Assembly (NCBI RefSeq): GCF_025548555.1
Contig: NZ_JAJLPA010000002.1
Location: forward strand, 62,001-126,000
Origin: Sphingomonas sp. A2-49
GTDB lineage: Bacteria > Pseudomonadota > Alphaproteobacteria > Sphingomonadales > Sphingomonadaceae
Direction of reading: 5' to 3'
Length of the DNA: 64,000 nt
Positions 28,164 through 36,587 of the stretch are shown piece by piece (positions within the stretch are counted from its first letter, which is position 1; every line of letters begins with the position of its first letter). Both the position numbers and the translations under genes were made by a program. The notes beneath the pieces are model-generated. The model did no database searches, was not told the origin of the DNA, and saw only the letters and a program-made list of their open reading frames with translations.

Positions 28164-28901
28164 TTATGCGCCAGTCCCGGCGCTGCGACGTCGCCGCTTA
28201 GGCCATCGCATGTAGAGAAGGACCGCCCCGCCCAACCATAGAAACAGGCCGCCGATCGCGAAAGCGAGCAGCCAGGGTGTGTTGAAGTTCTCGTGGTTCG
28301 TCCAATCCATGATGTGAAGGCCCCAGAAGAAGTCATAGAGCCGCCACGTCCCGGTCCTTACCGCCATGATCCGGCCGGTGTCGGCCGCGACGAATACGCG
28401 AGTGGAATCAGGGTCGTTGAACGCGACGCGCCAAGCGGGAAGCGTTCCTCGATATTCGGGACTGGCGCGTTCGATCCGCTCAACCGTTGCCTCCGGTCGT
28501 GCGCCACCGCGCCAAGCGGATCGTACGATCGATTCGGCTTGGCGCGCCGTCGGCGCTGGAAGCATCAGGCCCGTCGAGGCGTCGAACAGGCGAGTACCCT
28601 TGGCGGTCGTGACCTCGGCGACGAGGCGGCCTAGCCACATGCGATAGGAGATGGCCTCGATCGGCGCATCCGTCGCCGCGACGATCGCCGATGGCGGTGC
28701 GATCGCTACTCCGCGGGGAAGGGCCGCCACGGCTTTGCGGTCGACGAGATGATCGCCATGCACCCGATCGATCGGCAGAAAGCTCATCAAAGCGCCGCTC
28801 GTGAACCATAGCAGCAGCTGCGCGCCGATGATGATCGCAAGCCATTTATGTGTGCGGCTCGCAAGTAGGTGCAGCCTCAATTTCGCACTTTTCAGAATCA
28901 C
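28164..28901 (-). CDS. PepSY domain membrane protein
   Basis: A 245-residue protein with an N-terminal helix (THKWLAIIIGAQLLLWFTSGALMS), a periplasmic PepSY-like region and a C-terminal helix. It resembles PepSY-TM proteins but is shorter, with two clear membrane helices. It follows cytochrome c by 25 bp and may work with it in electron transfer or in copper reduction. The exact role is unknown. Confidence 0.75.
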   Translation of the reverse strand: MILKSAKLRLHLLASRTHKWLAIIIGAQLLLWFTSGALMSFLPIDRVHGDHLVDRKAVAALPRGVAIAPPSAIVAATDAPIEAISYRMWLGRLVAEVTTAKGTRLFDASTGLMLPAPTARQAESIVRSAWRGGARPEATVERIERASPEYRGTLPAWRVAFNDPDSTRVFVAADTGRIMAVRTGTWRLYDFFWGLHIMDWTNHENFNTPWLLAFAIGGLFLWLGGAVLLYMRWPKRRRRSAGTGA

Positions 28902-28926
28902 CCCTCCATCAACATCGTCGCCGGCG

Positions 28927-29511
28927 TCATTTCATGCCCGGCATGTCCTTCATCATCTCATCGTGATCGGCCGGGGCGCTCGCGACCAGTGCCTTATATT
29001 GCTCGGGCGTCATGCCGGGGAGCTTGCGGACGAACGCGACCATATCCCAAATCAGCGGGTCGGGATGCGTCTTGCCCCACGCCGGCATGGCGCTGAGCTT
29101 CACGCCGTGCTTGATGATCCAGAATTGCTGTGCGGGAGTGAGATCCTGGGCACGCGCGAGTTCCGGCGCTTTGGGATAGAGGCCCTGGCTCATCTCGGAC
29201 TTCTCGACGCCGGGGCCTAGATGGCACCCTGAACACATCTCGCCGTATAGGCCAGCACCGACCGACACGCGCTGCGCCGACGCAAGATCGGCCGGTGGCG
29301 TGATATCGCGGGCGTGCGCCTCGATCGACCGATCGCGCAGGCGTTCGAGCACCGAATAGACCGCAGGCGTGTGGGGCTCGTCGGCCGCGATATTATACAC
29401 GCCGAAATAGATGAACGCGGCTGTGCAAACGGCGACAAGAACCGCGACCACCGCAACGAAGGACAAGCTCGGCAAGTGCCGTTTTAGCGTGCCCGATGCC
29501 TCGCGTTCCAT
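28927..29511 (-). CDS. Membrane-anchored c-type cytochrome
   Basis: A 194-residue protein with an N-terminal membrane helix (LSFVAVVAVLVAVCTAAFIYFG) and a single heme c motif CSGCH. A downstream Met within LSAMPAWGKTHPD is the likely axial ligand. It lies between copB and the PepSY gene, so it probably serves the copper-oxidation chain. The ribosome binding site GGGGAGGAAG is strong. Confidence 0.82.
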   Translation of the reverse strand: MEREASGTLKRHLPSLSFVAVVAVLVAVCTAAFIYFGVYNIAADEPHTPAVYSVLERLRDRSIEAHARDITPPADLASAQRVSVGAGLYGEMCSGCHLGPGVEKSEMSQGLYPKAPELARAQDLTPAQQFWIIKHGVKLSAMPAWGKTHPDPLIWDMVAFVRKLPGMTPEQYKALVASAPADHDEMMKDMPGMK

Positions 29512-29580
29512 TGCTTCCTCCCCTCGATATCCCAGTTGCTTATGGTCGCGAGCGGCCTAGGGGCGCTCGAGTTGGCAGGC

Positions 29581-30876
29581 TCAGAACCACATGCGGATGC
29601 CGGCAACGATGCTGCGTGATGTGGCCTTATCGCCCTCTGCGCGGACGTAGCGGGCGGTGTCACCGAACCGACGATCCAACGACACGCCGATATAGGGCGC
29701 GAACTCGCGCCGAATCTCATATCGGAGCCTCAATCCCAGCTCGGCATTGGACAAGCCCGATCCGATCCGGTTTTCAGGCACATCCTGAGCCGCGAAATTA
29801 AGCTCGGCGCGCGGCTGCAAGATCAGTCGCTGGGTGACGCGCTGGTCGTAGTATCCCTCGAGCCGACCAAGCACATCGCCCTTGTTGGACAAAAACAGCG
29901 CGCCCTCCAACTCGAAGAAACCTGGCGCCAGCCCCTCGAACCCCACGGTCGCATAAGTGCGCTTCGGGGAAGGCCCCAAGTCCTGGCGCACGCCCGCCTG
30001 TAGATTGAAATACGGGCCGATTGCCCGGCTATATAGCGCCTGCACCTCGGCACTCTCGATGCCCTTGCGAAACGCTCCCTCGCCCTCGCTTTTGACGAAC
30101 AGGCGGTTGATGTCTCCGCCGAACCACGCTTCGCCATCCCAGCGATAGCCGTCGCGACCGTTGCGGAATTGATACTCGGCCAGATTCAACAGCACTTGGC
30201 TAAAGTTCTGACCGCCATGCTGCCGAAGATGATGGCGGCCCATTGCCATCGTCTCAGCGCCGTAAACGTCGTCGGCCGCATGGTCGGTCGGGATAGGCGG
30301 GGGCGGTCCGTTCCCGGCGGGAAGCGCGGTGCCAGTCTGCTGCACCCCTTCCATCGCCATGCCTGGCATGCCGGCCATGCCGGGCATCCCCTGCATGTCG
30401 TGGCCGCTGCTCTGGTCGGCCGGCATATTCATGCCCGGCATTGCCGAGTGATCCATGCCCTGCATCGGCTGCTGAGCGCCCTGGGCGGGCGTCTGGCCGC
30501 TTTTGGGCATCTGCATCCCCGGCATCGACTGCATGTCCTGCTGGGAGCCCTGCGGGGCGTTCTGGTCCATCCCGGGCAGGGTCGAATGATCCATGCCCGG
30601 CATGGTCCCGTGATCCATACCCTTCATACCGGCCATTGGCGCGGCGCGGCGCTTCGCCGTCGGGGCGGCTTTCCCCCTCGGGGTTGCGGTGCGCGTGATA
30701 GCCTTCGCCTTTGTGGCGGGCTTCTCCTTCGCTGCGGGTTTGGTCGCGAGCTTCTTCTTGGCGGGCATCGGCATCGTCATGCCCGGCATGTTCATGCCCT
30801 GCATCGACTGAGCGGCGACGGGGGCGGTCATGCCGAGCATGGTGGTGGCGGCAAGCGCCGGGATCAGCCGGTTCAT
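29581..30876 (-). CDS. copB: Copper resistance protein B (outer membrane) with Met-rich N-terminus
   Basis: A 431-residue protein. A signal peptide is followed by a Met/Gly/His-rich segment with repeated MDHSxMPGM units (about residues 25-180), then the CopB beta-barrel (PTDHAADDVYGAETM, AWFGGDINRLFVKSEGEG), ending in WF. CopB works with CopA in periplasmic copper sequestration. The start overlaps the copA stop by 4 bp. Confidence 0.9.
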   Translation of the reverse strand: MNRLIPALAATTMLGMTAPVAAQSMQGMNMPGMTMPMPAKKKLATKPAAKEKPATKAKAITRTATPRGKAAPTAKRRAAPMAGMKGMDHGTMPGMDHSTLPGMDQNAPQGSQQDMQSMPGMQMPKSGQTPAQGAQQPMQGMDHSAMPGMNMPADQSSGHDMQGMPGMAGMPGMAMEGVQQTGTALPAGNGPPPPIPTDHAADDVYGAETMAMGRHHLRQHGGQNFSQVLLNLAEYQFRNGRDGYRWDGEAWFGGDINRLFVKSEGEGAFRKGIESAEVQALYSRAIGPYFNLQAGVRQDLGPSPKRTYATVGFEGLAPGFFELEGALFLSNKGDVLGRLEGYYDQRVTQRLILQPRAELNFAAQDVPENRIGSGLSNAELGLRLRYEIRREFAPYIGVSLDRRFGDTARYVRAEGDKATSRSIVAGIRMWF

Positions 30877-32939
30877 GCCGCTACTCCCTCAAGCGGCCGG
30901 ACGGTGACGACACGCATCATGCCCGCGGTCATGTGATAGAGGTTGTGGCAGTGAAACGCCCAGTCGCCCGGGGCATCAGCCGTCAAATCGAAGGCCATCT
31001 TGCCTCCGGGCGGCACGTTCACCGTGTGCTTGCGCGGGGCGTGGTCGCCGTGGCCCGTCACCAGCTCGAAGAAGTGACCGTGGAGATGGATCGGGTGCGG
31101 CATCATCGTATCGTTGATCAGCGTAATCCGCACCCGCTCGCCATTGCGAAACGGGATGGGATCGGCCGGGTCGCTGAGCTTCTGACCGTCGAAGCCCCAC
31201 ATATAGCGTTCCATGTTGCCCGTCAGGTGAATTTCAAACTGGCGCGATGGCGCGCGCACGTCCGGGTTGGGCGCGAGCGCCACAAGGTCGCGATAGGTGA
31301 GGACACGGTGGTCGAGGTCTTCCAGGCCCTGCGGCGGCTCGCCGCTGCGATCTGTAGGGCTCGGGGAAATGGTCTGCACGCCCGGCCCCATCTTGACGCC
31401 CGGCGCATTCTTCGGGTCGCGCATGCTCATGTTCATGCTGCCACCCGAGCCGTGATCCATCCCGGCCATGCCGCCAGCCTGGCTCGAGCTGCCCTGCATG
31501 GCGCTATGATCCATTCCAGGCATAGGAGCGCCGCTGCTCATCTGGCCCTGATCCATGCCGGCCATGCCGGCACCCCCTGCGGCCATCTGGCTATGGTCCA
31601 TCCCCGGCATGGCAGCGCCGCCCATCTTGCTATGGTCCATGCCGGCCATGCCCGCCATCGCGCCGCCTACCGCCACCGTCCCGTGATCGGTGGGCTCTTT
31701 CCAGCCGGTCAACTTCCAGAGATTGCGCGAGGCATTCTGCATCAAAGTGGGGTCGGCCCCGCGCTTCACGACCGGGCTCTCGTCCGACATGCCGGACATG
31801 CCCTGCATCCCGCCCATGCTCCCCATGTCCATGCCCATATCGGTCATGGTCAGCAGCGTACGCGGGCGGAGCGGGGGCACGGGCGCGATCATGCCTTCGC
31901 GCGGAGCGAGCGTTGCCCGGCCCATACCCGAACGGTCGATCGCCTCGGAAACGAAGCTGTAAGCCCGGTCCTCAGGCGTCACGATCACGTCGAACGTCTC
32001 GGCGACGCCGATCTGGAACTCGTCCACCTGAACGGGACGGACATTCTGACCGTCGGCCTGGACGACGGTCATCGGCAGGTCGGGGATGCGAACATTGAAA
32101 TTGGTCTGCGCCGCGGCGTTAATGATCCGCAGGCGAACGCGCTCGCCTGCCTTGAACAGCCCCGTCCAATTGTCATACGGCCCATAGCCGTTGACCAGGA
32201 AGGTGTAGGTCGATCCGGTAACATCGGCGATGTCGGCGGGGTCCATCCGCATCTTGCCCCAATCGATACGGTCCTTCAGGGGCATTTCCCGACCGGCGAG
32301 CAAGCCTGCGAGGGTCGGACGCTGGTAGTTGAAATAGGCACCGCCCATCTGCTTCAGTTTGCGGAAAATCTGGTCGCCCGTCATCTGGCTATGGTCGGAC
32401 AGCACGATCACATGCTCGCGGTCGTAAGCGATCGGATCTGTGCCGGCCGGATCGATCACGATAGGACCGTAAAGCCCGCCTTGCTCCTGCGCGCCCGAGT
32501 GGCTGTGATACCAATAAGTGCCCGCCTGGATGATCGGGAACTCGTACACAAAGGTCGAACGTGCCTTGATGCCGGGGAAGCTGATGCCGGGCACGCCGTC
32601 CATGGGGAAGGGGACTAGCAGTCCATGCCAGTGGATCGAGCTGTCGACGTCAAGGTTGTTGGTGACGGAGAGACGGACCTTCTGCCCCTCTTTCAAACGA
32701 ATGAGGGGTGCCGGCACAGTGCCATTAACGCCGATCGCGGGCGTCGACTTGCCATCGACGGGAAGTGCAAAGCTGTCGATCGTCAGCGCGATCTCAGCGC
32801 CTGACACGACCGGCAACGGCTTGACGATCCCGCCCGACACAGGCTGCGCCCATGCAGGCATATAGGCAGTAAGCGCCACGCCGCCGCCCGCCAGGGCAGC
32901 CCCGCGTAGCATCTGGCGGCGATCGAATATGCGGCTCAT
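30873..32939 (-). CDS. copA: Copper resistance multicopper oxidase CopA
   Basis: A 688-residue periplasmic multicopper oxidase. The Tat signal (RRQMLRGAALAGGG) and the four copper-ligand clusters are visible: HWHG, WYHSHSG, HPIHLHGH and HCHNLYHMTAGMM. A Met-rich insert (about residues 365-520) has repeated MDHSxM motifs. The enzyme oxidises and binds copper. It is the first gene of copAB-cytochrome-PepSY and has an ECF-type promoter 43-69 bp upstream. Confidence 0.93.
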   Translation of the reverse strand: MSRIFDRRQMLRGAALAGGGVALTAYMPAWAQPVSGGIVKPLPVVSGAEIALTIDSFALPVDGKSTPAIGVNGTVPAPLIRLKEGQKVRLSVTNNLDVDSSIHWHGLLVPFPMDGVPGISFPGIKARSTFVYEFPIIQAGTYWYHSHSGAQEQGGLYGPIVIDPAGTDPIAYDREHVIVLSDHSQMTGDQIFRKLKQMGGAYFNYQRPTLAGLLAGREMPLKDRIDWGKMRMDPADIADVTGSTYTFLVNGYGPYDNWTGLFKAGERVRLRIINAAAQTNFNVRIPDLPMTVVQADGQNVRPVQVDEFQIGVAETFDVIVTPEDRAYSFVSEAIDRSGMGRATLAPREGMIAPVPPLRPRTLLTMTDMGMDMGSMGGMQGMSGMSDESPVVKRGADPTLMQNASRNLWKLTGWKEPTDHGTVAVGGAMAGMAGMDHSKMGGAAMPGMDHSQMAAGGAGMAGMDQGQMSSGAPMPGMDHSAMQGSSSQAGGMAGMDHGSGGSMNMSMRDPKNAPGVKMGPGVQTISPSPTDRSGEPPQGLEDLDHRVLTYRDLVALAPNPDVRAPSRQFEIHLTGNMERYMWGFDGQKLSDPADPIPFRNGERVRITLINDTMMPHPIHLHGHFFELVTGHGDHAPRKHTVNVPPGGKMAFDLTADAPGDWAFHCHNLYHMTAGMMRVVTVRPLEGVAA

Positions 32940-32981
32940 ACGGTCCTCAAGGCTCTCGAACGGGAGTGTCCCTCTAGCCTT

Positions 32982-33008
32982 GATACGCGGCAGGGCGCGC
33001 TCCCCCTC
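32982..33008 (-). promoter_or_regulatory. Predicted copper-ECF promoter for copA
   Basis: On the minus strand GAGGGG (33003-33008), a 15-bp spacer and CGTATC (32982-32987). The predicted leader is about 36 nt. It shares sequence and spacing with the other ECF-type sites in the island. Confidence 0.7.
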
Positions 33009-33081
33009 ATCGCTTTGGTCGAAGGCGATAGCATGCGCTACCGCCCTCCTGGTTATTGCTTAGCGGACGAGTCTTGGCGGC

Positions 33082-33405
33082 TTAGTAGCCATAGCGGTTG
33101 GAATAATCCCGGTCGTGGTCATCGCCATGCTCGTCCCGGAGATCGCGATGCTCGTCGCGGTGCTGGTGGCGAAGGTCACGATGAACCTGGCGGTGCTCCC
33201 GACGCGTCAGCCCATAGGCGTGTGCCTCGGAGTGCTCATAGCCGAGGGCATCGTGATCGTCGTGATGCTCGTCGCGCAATTGCTGATGTTGCGCGGCGTG
33301 TTGCCAGTCGCGTTGATACCGCCGATCCTGATCGTGGGCCATCGCAGGAACGCCAATGCCAAGCGTCAGTCCCAGTCCAAGCGCAGCCTTACTGAATACA
33401 TCCAT
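33082..33405 (-). CDS. His/Asp/Arg-rich small secreted protein
   Basis: A 107-residue protein with a signal peptide ending VPAMAHDQ. The mature part has many His, Asp and Arg residues (for example RDEHHDDHDALGYEHSEAH and HRDEHRDLRDEHGDDHD). ATG at 33405 has GAGGAGAGG upstream. The composition suggests metal binding or buffering in the periplasm. No family is recognised. It sits between copA and the sigma operon. Confidence 0.6.
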   Translation of the reverse strand: MDVFSKAALGLGLTLGIGVPAMAHDQDRRYQRDWQHAAQHQQLRDEHHDDHDALGYEHSEAHAYGLTRREHRQVHRDLRHQHRDEHRDLRDEHGDDHDRDYSNRYGY

Positions 33406-33480
33406 GACACCTCTCCTCACAGTGGAGAGTTCTGGCCATGCGCTGTTGAACCGCTACTGAAGTCGCTCGTAACCAATTGT

Positions 33481-34068
33481 TCAGGCTAGGGTAGAGCGGC
33501 CGCTGACCCCAAGCCTGTCTGCCAAGGTGCGCCGCGCCCGATAAAGGCGGGTTTCTACCGCCTTTTCGCTGATCCCTAACGCATCGGCCGTCTCGGCTTG
33601 GCTCAATCCCTCAATGGTGCGCAGCACCAAGGATTCTTTTAAGGCGGTCGGCAAGCCCGAAATCGCGCGTGTCACGCGGTCGAGTTCCTGCCGGTCGCCC
33701 GTTGCGTCGTCGATCGCGACTTGATCGTCTGCAATCGCTTCAGCTTCGGGACCGATCGGCGCGGCGAATGCCAGGAAGCGCCGGACAGTGCGCTTTCGTC
33801 CCCAATCCCGGCATTTGTTGATCGCAATCGTCGATAGCCACGCACGCATGGATCGTTCGCCGTCGTAGCGGGGCAGGGCCTGATGCGCCGCGACGAATGT
33901 CTCCTGCAACAGGTCCAGCGCCTCATCAGCCTCTCCGACGCACGCGCGCACCATGCGAAAAATGGACTGCCTATGCCGGCGCATGATCTCGGCGAAAGCG
34001 GCTTCGCGCCCGGCGATGCTGAGTGTCGCCAGCTCGCCGTCCGTGAGCGTGGTCCAGTCGAGGCTCAC
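33481..34068 (-). CDS. ECF sigma factor (CnrH-like)
   Basis: A 195-residue sigma-70 family protein. Region 2 contains LDLLQETFVAAHQALPRYDGERSMRAWLSTIA and region 4 contains GLSQAETADALGISEKAVETRLYRAR. It is preceded by genes for a CnrX-like sensor and a CnrY-like anti-sigma, so it is probably released when periplasmic metal is sensed. It likely recognises the GAGGGG-N15-CGTA promoters found here, including that of its own operon. Confidence 0.87.
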   Translation of the reverse strand: MSLDWTTLTDGELATLSIAGREAAFAEIMRRHRQSIFRMVRACVGEADEALDLLQETFVAAHQALPRYDGERSMRAWLSTIAINKCRDWGRKRTVRRFLAFAAPIGPEAEAIADDQVAIDDATGDRQELDRVTRAISGLPTALKESLVLRTIEGLSQAETADALGISEKAVETRLYRARRTLADRLGVSGRSTLA

Positions 34069-34078
34069 GCGCCGAACC

Positions 34079-34519
34079 TCAACGTGCGTCGTCGGTGAGC
34101 GCCTTCACCACGGCCTGATCGAACTGGCCAGTTTGATTGGGCCGCAAGATCTGCCGCATGGAAAAGATGTGCGCCAGCGTCGCTTTCTGTAGCTCGCCCA
34201 TGACAGCGTGGCTCTGGTCGACCGCTGCGGCGACCCGCGGCCCATTGCCGTGCTCGGCCTCGATCGCTTCGGCGAGCCGGGCGTTGTCGGCCCGCAATTC
34301 CAGCTCGAACGCGCGCCGCTGCACCGCGAACCGCTGCTCCAACACCGCAAGGCGTGCTTCCTGGCTGGCGTCCAGCGCCAGCTTGTGATGCAGCACATCG
34401 TGAAGCTCTGCCCCCGGCTGCGCGCGCAATGGGAGAAGCGCCCGCCCGACGAACACGCCGATGATCGCCGCGACGAAACACGCGAGAACGCTAAGCAGCA
34501 GGCGGGTGCGCCCGCTCAT
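34079..34519 (-). CDS. CnrX-like periplasmic heavy-metal sensor
   Basis: A 146-residue protein with one N-terminal membrane helix (LLLSVLACFVAAIIGVFVG) and a helical periplasmic domain. It contains HDVLHH in the first helix, Glu residues in the next, and HIFSM (H-x3-M) in the last. These match the spacing of CnrX ligands (H-x3-H, Glu, H-x3-M). It is located between the anti-sigma gene (ATGA overlap) and the sigma gene. In this context it probably senses copper, which is inference. Confidence 0.8.
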   Translation of the reverse strand: MSGRTRLLLSVLACFVAAIIGVFVGRALLPLRAQPGAELHDVLHHKLALDASQEARLAVLEQRFAVQRRAFELELRADNARLAEAIEAEHGNGPRVAAAVDQSHAVMGELQKATLAHIFSMRQILRPNQTGQFDQAVVKALTDDAR

Positions 34520-34788
34520 GGCGCCCCCAGAAGCAAGGTCGAGGGAGCGAGCGGCGACACCGGCCCCAAGGGGGATAGGGACGCCGCGCTGGCCTGCCCA
34601 GCTGGTAGGCCAGCGCCAACCATTCCCATAACGAGAGCCGCGGCGATCGTCATGGCGCCGACGCCCATACCGACCCGCACGGCAGGTCGCGCCGCGATGC
34701 GCGCAAGCACCCGGGCTTCGATTCTGTCGAGGCTCGCCGGCACGGGTGCCTGCGCCAGCCTCATCAACACTGCGTCGAGGTCGTCCAT
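34516..34788 (-). CDS. Putative anti-sigma factor (CnrY-like)
   Basis: A small protein of about 90 residues: a cytosolic N-terminus (MDDLDAVLMRLAQAPVPASLDRIEARVLARI), one membrane helix and a short periplasmic tail. The size and topology match CnrY-like anti-sigma proteins. ATG at 34788 has GGAG upstream; a GTG at 34797 is the alternative. It is the first gene of the sensor-sigma operon. Sequence similarity to known anti-sigmas is low, so the call rests on topology and position. Confidence 0.65.
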   Translation of the reverse strand: MDDLDAVLMRLAQAPVPASLDRIEARVLARIAARPAVRVGMGVGAMTIAAALVMGMVGAGLPAGQASAASLSPLGPVSPLAPSTLLLGAP

Positions 34789-34815
34789 ATCGTTCACTCC
34801 ACCCCTCTAGCATGG

Positions 34816-34842
34816 ATTACGCAAGCGAAGCTCCTACCCCTC
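34816..34842 (-). promoter_or_regulatory. Predicted ECF promoter for the anti-sigma/sensor/sigma operon
   Basis: On the minus strand GAGGGG (34837-34842), a 15-bp spacer starting TAG, and CGTAAT (34816-34821). This suggests positive autoregulation by the sigma factor. Confidence 0.7.
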
Positions 34843-34855
34843 ACTTCGGTCGTGT

Positions 34856-34882
34856 GAGGGGTAGCCGATTGCAGCGCGTAAT
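34856..34882 (+). promoter_or_regulatory. Predicted ECF promoter for copC
   Basis: On the plus strand GAGGGG (34856-34861), a 15-bp spacer starting TAG, and CGTAAT (34877-34882). It is divergent from the sigma operon promoter, and the two -35 regions together form an 11-bp inverted repeat (34834-34844 with 34854-34864). Confidence 0.72.
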
Positions 34883-34917
34883 GAAGGACAGGAACCCTCC
34901 TGTCGAAAGGCACCTTT

Positions 34918-35286
34918 ATGCGCCGCGTATCTGTTCTGACTGCCGCTGCCGCTCTCGTCATGTTCGCCGGTGCGGCGAACGCGCATCCCAAGCTCGTGTC
35001 CGCAACGCCCGCGGCCAACGCGACAGTCGCGAAGCCCGCGCGTATTCAGCTTCGCTTTAGCGAGAAGCTGATGCCGGCCTTCTCCAAGGCCGATTTGGTT
35101 ATGGCGGCGATGCCCGGGATGCCGGAGATGAAGATCGCCAGCACCGCGGCGCTCGCGTCTGATGGGCAGACGCTCGTCGTCACGCCCAAGGCACCGCTCC
35201 ACGCCGGCCGCTACAATGTCGCGTGGCACGTCGTCTCAACCGACACCCACAAGGTGGCCGGCAACTATGCCTTCGCGGTGAAGTGA
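34918..35286 (+). CDS. copC: CopC periplasmic copper-binding protein
   Basis: A 122-residue protein with a signal peptide and mature N-terminus HPKLVSATPAAN, where His1 is the Cu(II) ligand of CopC proteins. The beta-sandwich ends with NVAWHVVSTDTHKVAGNYAFAVK. A Met-containing MAAMPGMPEMK segment may bind Cu(I). It is followed 4 bp later by copD. Confidence 0.92.
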   Translation: MRRVSVLTAAAALVMFAGAANAHPKLVSATPAANATVAKPARIQLRFSEKLMPAFSKADLVMAAMPGMPEMKIASTAALASDGQTLVVTPKAPLHAGRYNVAWHVVSTDTHKVAGNYAFAVK

Positions 35287-35290
35287 GCCG

Positions 35291-36217
35291 ATGGACGACT
35301 GGTCGCTGATCGGCGTCCGCTTCGCGCTCTACCTGACGCTGGCGGCGCTCTTCGGCCTTACCGCATTTAGCCTCTATGGGCTTCGTGAACGCGAGCGCGT
35401 TGCCGCGTTCGCGTTGCGTCCCTGGTTGATCGCCAGTGCCGCTCTTAGCCTGCTGTTCTCGGCCGCGTGGGTAGTGCTGATGGCTTCCTCGATGGCGGGA
35501 ACGCCAGCTTGGCCGATCGACCGTGACGCGGTCGGCGCGCTCCTTACGGGCTCCTCCATTGGGCTGGCTTGGAAGGTCCGCATGGTCGCGATCGTCGCTG
35601 CCGCAGTCGCAGCAATGTTGGCGGCCGGTCGCAGCTTCTGGTTGTTGGGCGCCGCGCTATGCTCTGCCATCGCTTTGGGGACACTGGCCTGGACAGGGCA
35701 CGGCGCGATGGACGAAAGCGCAATCGGCTGGGTCCACCTCGCTGCCGACATTCTCCACCTGATCGCCTCGGGCGCTTGGGTCGGCGCACTGCTCGGGCTG
35801 CTCCTGCTCGTCTCCCGCCCTGCCACACGCGTTGATGCGGCGCATCTCGGACTGACACACCGAGCGCTGCATGGGTTCGGCACGGTCGGCACGATCGTGG
35901 TGGCGACAATCGTCGTCTCCGGCCTGGTTAACGGTTGGATGCTTGTTGGAATTGGCAATATCGCAAGCCTCGGCGCGACGCTCTATGGTCAGCTCCTGCT
36001 TGCGAAGCTGGCGCTGTTTGCGGCTATGCTGGGGCTGGCCTCGCTCAATCGGTTTCGGCTGACGCCGGCATTCGAGCGGTCGATCGTCGCCTCGGATCAT
36101 GGCAGCGCGCTCGGCACGTTGCGGGCCAGCCTCGCGATTGAGACAGCCTGTGTCGTAGCGGTTCTCGGGCTTGTCGCTTGGCTCGGGACGCTTGCACCCC
36201 CTGCATCGACGATGTGA
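35291..36217 (+). CDS. copD: CopD copper import/resistance membrane protein
   Basis: A 308-residue protein with eight predicted membrane helices and conserved His residues in helices (TGHGAMDESAIGWVHLAADILHL). CopD proteins move copper across the inner membrane in partnership with CopC. It is directly downstream of copC in one transcription unit. Confidence 0.9.
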   Translation: MDDWSLIGVRFALYLTLAALFGLTAFSLYGLRERERVAAFALRPWLIASAALSLLFSAAWVVLMASSMAGTPAWPIDRDAVGALLTGSSIGLAWKVRMVAIVAAAVAAMLAAGRSFWLLGAALCSAIALGTLAWTGHGAMDESAIGWVHLAADILHLIASGAWVGALLGLLLLVSRPATRVDAAHLGLTHRALHGFGTVGTIVVATIVVSGLVNGWMLVGIGNIASLGATLYGQLLLAKLALFAAMLGLASLNRFRLTPAFERSIVASDHGSALGTLRASLAIETACVVAVLGLVAWLGTLAPPASTM

Positions 36218-36269
36218 TGCGACGCCGGGGAGCCCTCGCGTGCCCCGGCCCACCAGGTGGATTCACCTG

Positions 36270-36539
36270 ATGGATCAATCCATCCTCCTCGATGAAACGG
36301 GCAGGATGCTGGTGGTGGCCGGCCTGATCTGCGTGGTGCTGCTCGTGCCGATGATGATCGTCGGCCTGGTAATCAGCATCATTCAAGCCGCAACCTCGAT
36401 CAGCGAACAGTCGCTGAGCTTCGTCCCCAAGCTGATCGCATTGGGCATGTGCCTGGTGGTATTCGGAAGCGCCGTGGTTGAGCTGCTGACGAAGTTCACG
36501 GCGGAGCTTTTCGACGTGATCGCGCGGATGGGGCGTTAG
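36270..36539 (+). CDS. fliQ: FliQ-like flagellar export-gate protein, orphan
   Basis: An 89-residue protein of exact FliQ length with two membrane helices. The central VGLVISIIQAATSISEQSLS and FVPKLIALG segments are the FliQ signature. No other flagellar or type III secretion gene is adjacent; the nearest is a lone fliE at 54.6 kb. It lies 52 bp after copD and could be cotranscribed. In flagella FliQ is part of the FliPQR export gate; its role here is unclear. Confidence 0.8.
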   Translation: MDQSILLDETGRMLVVAGLICVVLLVPMMIVGLVISIIQAATSISEQSLSFVPKLIALGMCLVVFGSAVVELLTKFTAELFDVIARMGR

Positions 36540-36587
36540 TCCTGCGCGGAAGTGCGCGGACGGCCGAACCGCCCGCGCGAGCGCCGC

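Noticed and set aside
30711..32618. A 635-residue open frame on the plus strand
   Set aside because: It lies opposite copA and its His/Ala-rich composition only mirrors the Met/His repeats of the real genes.
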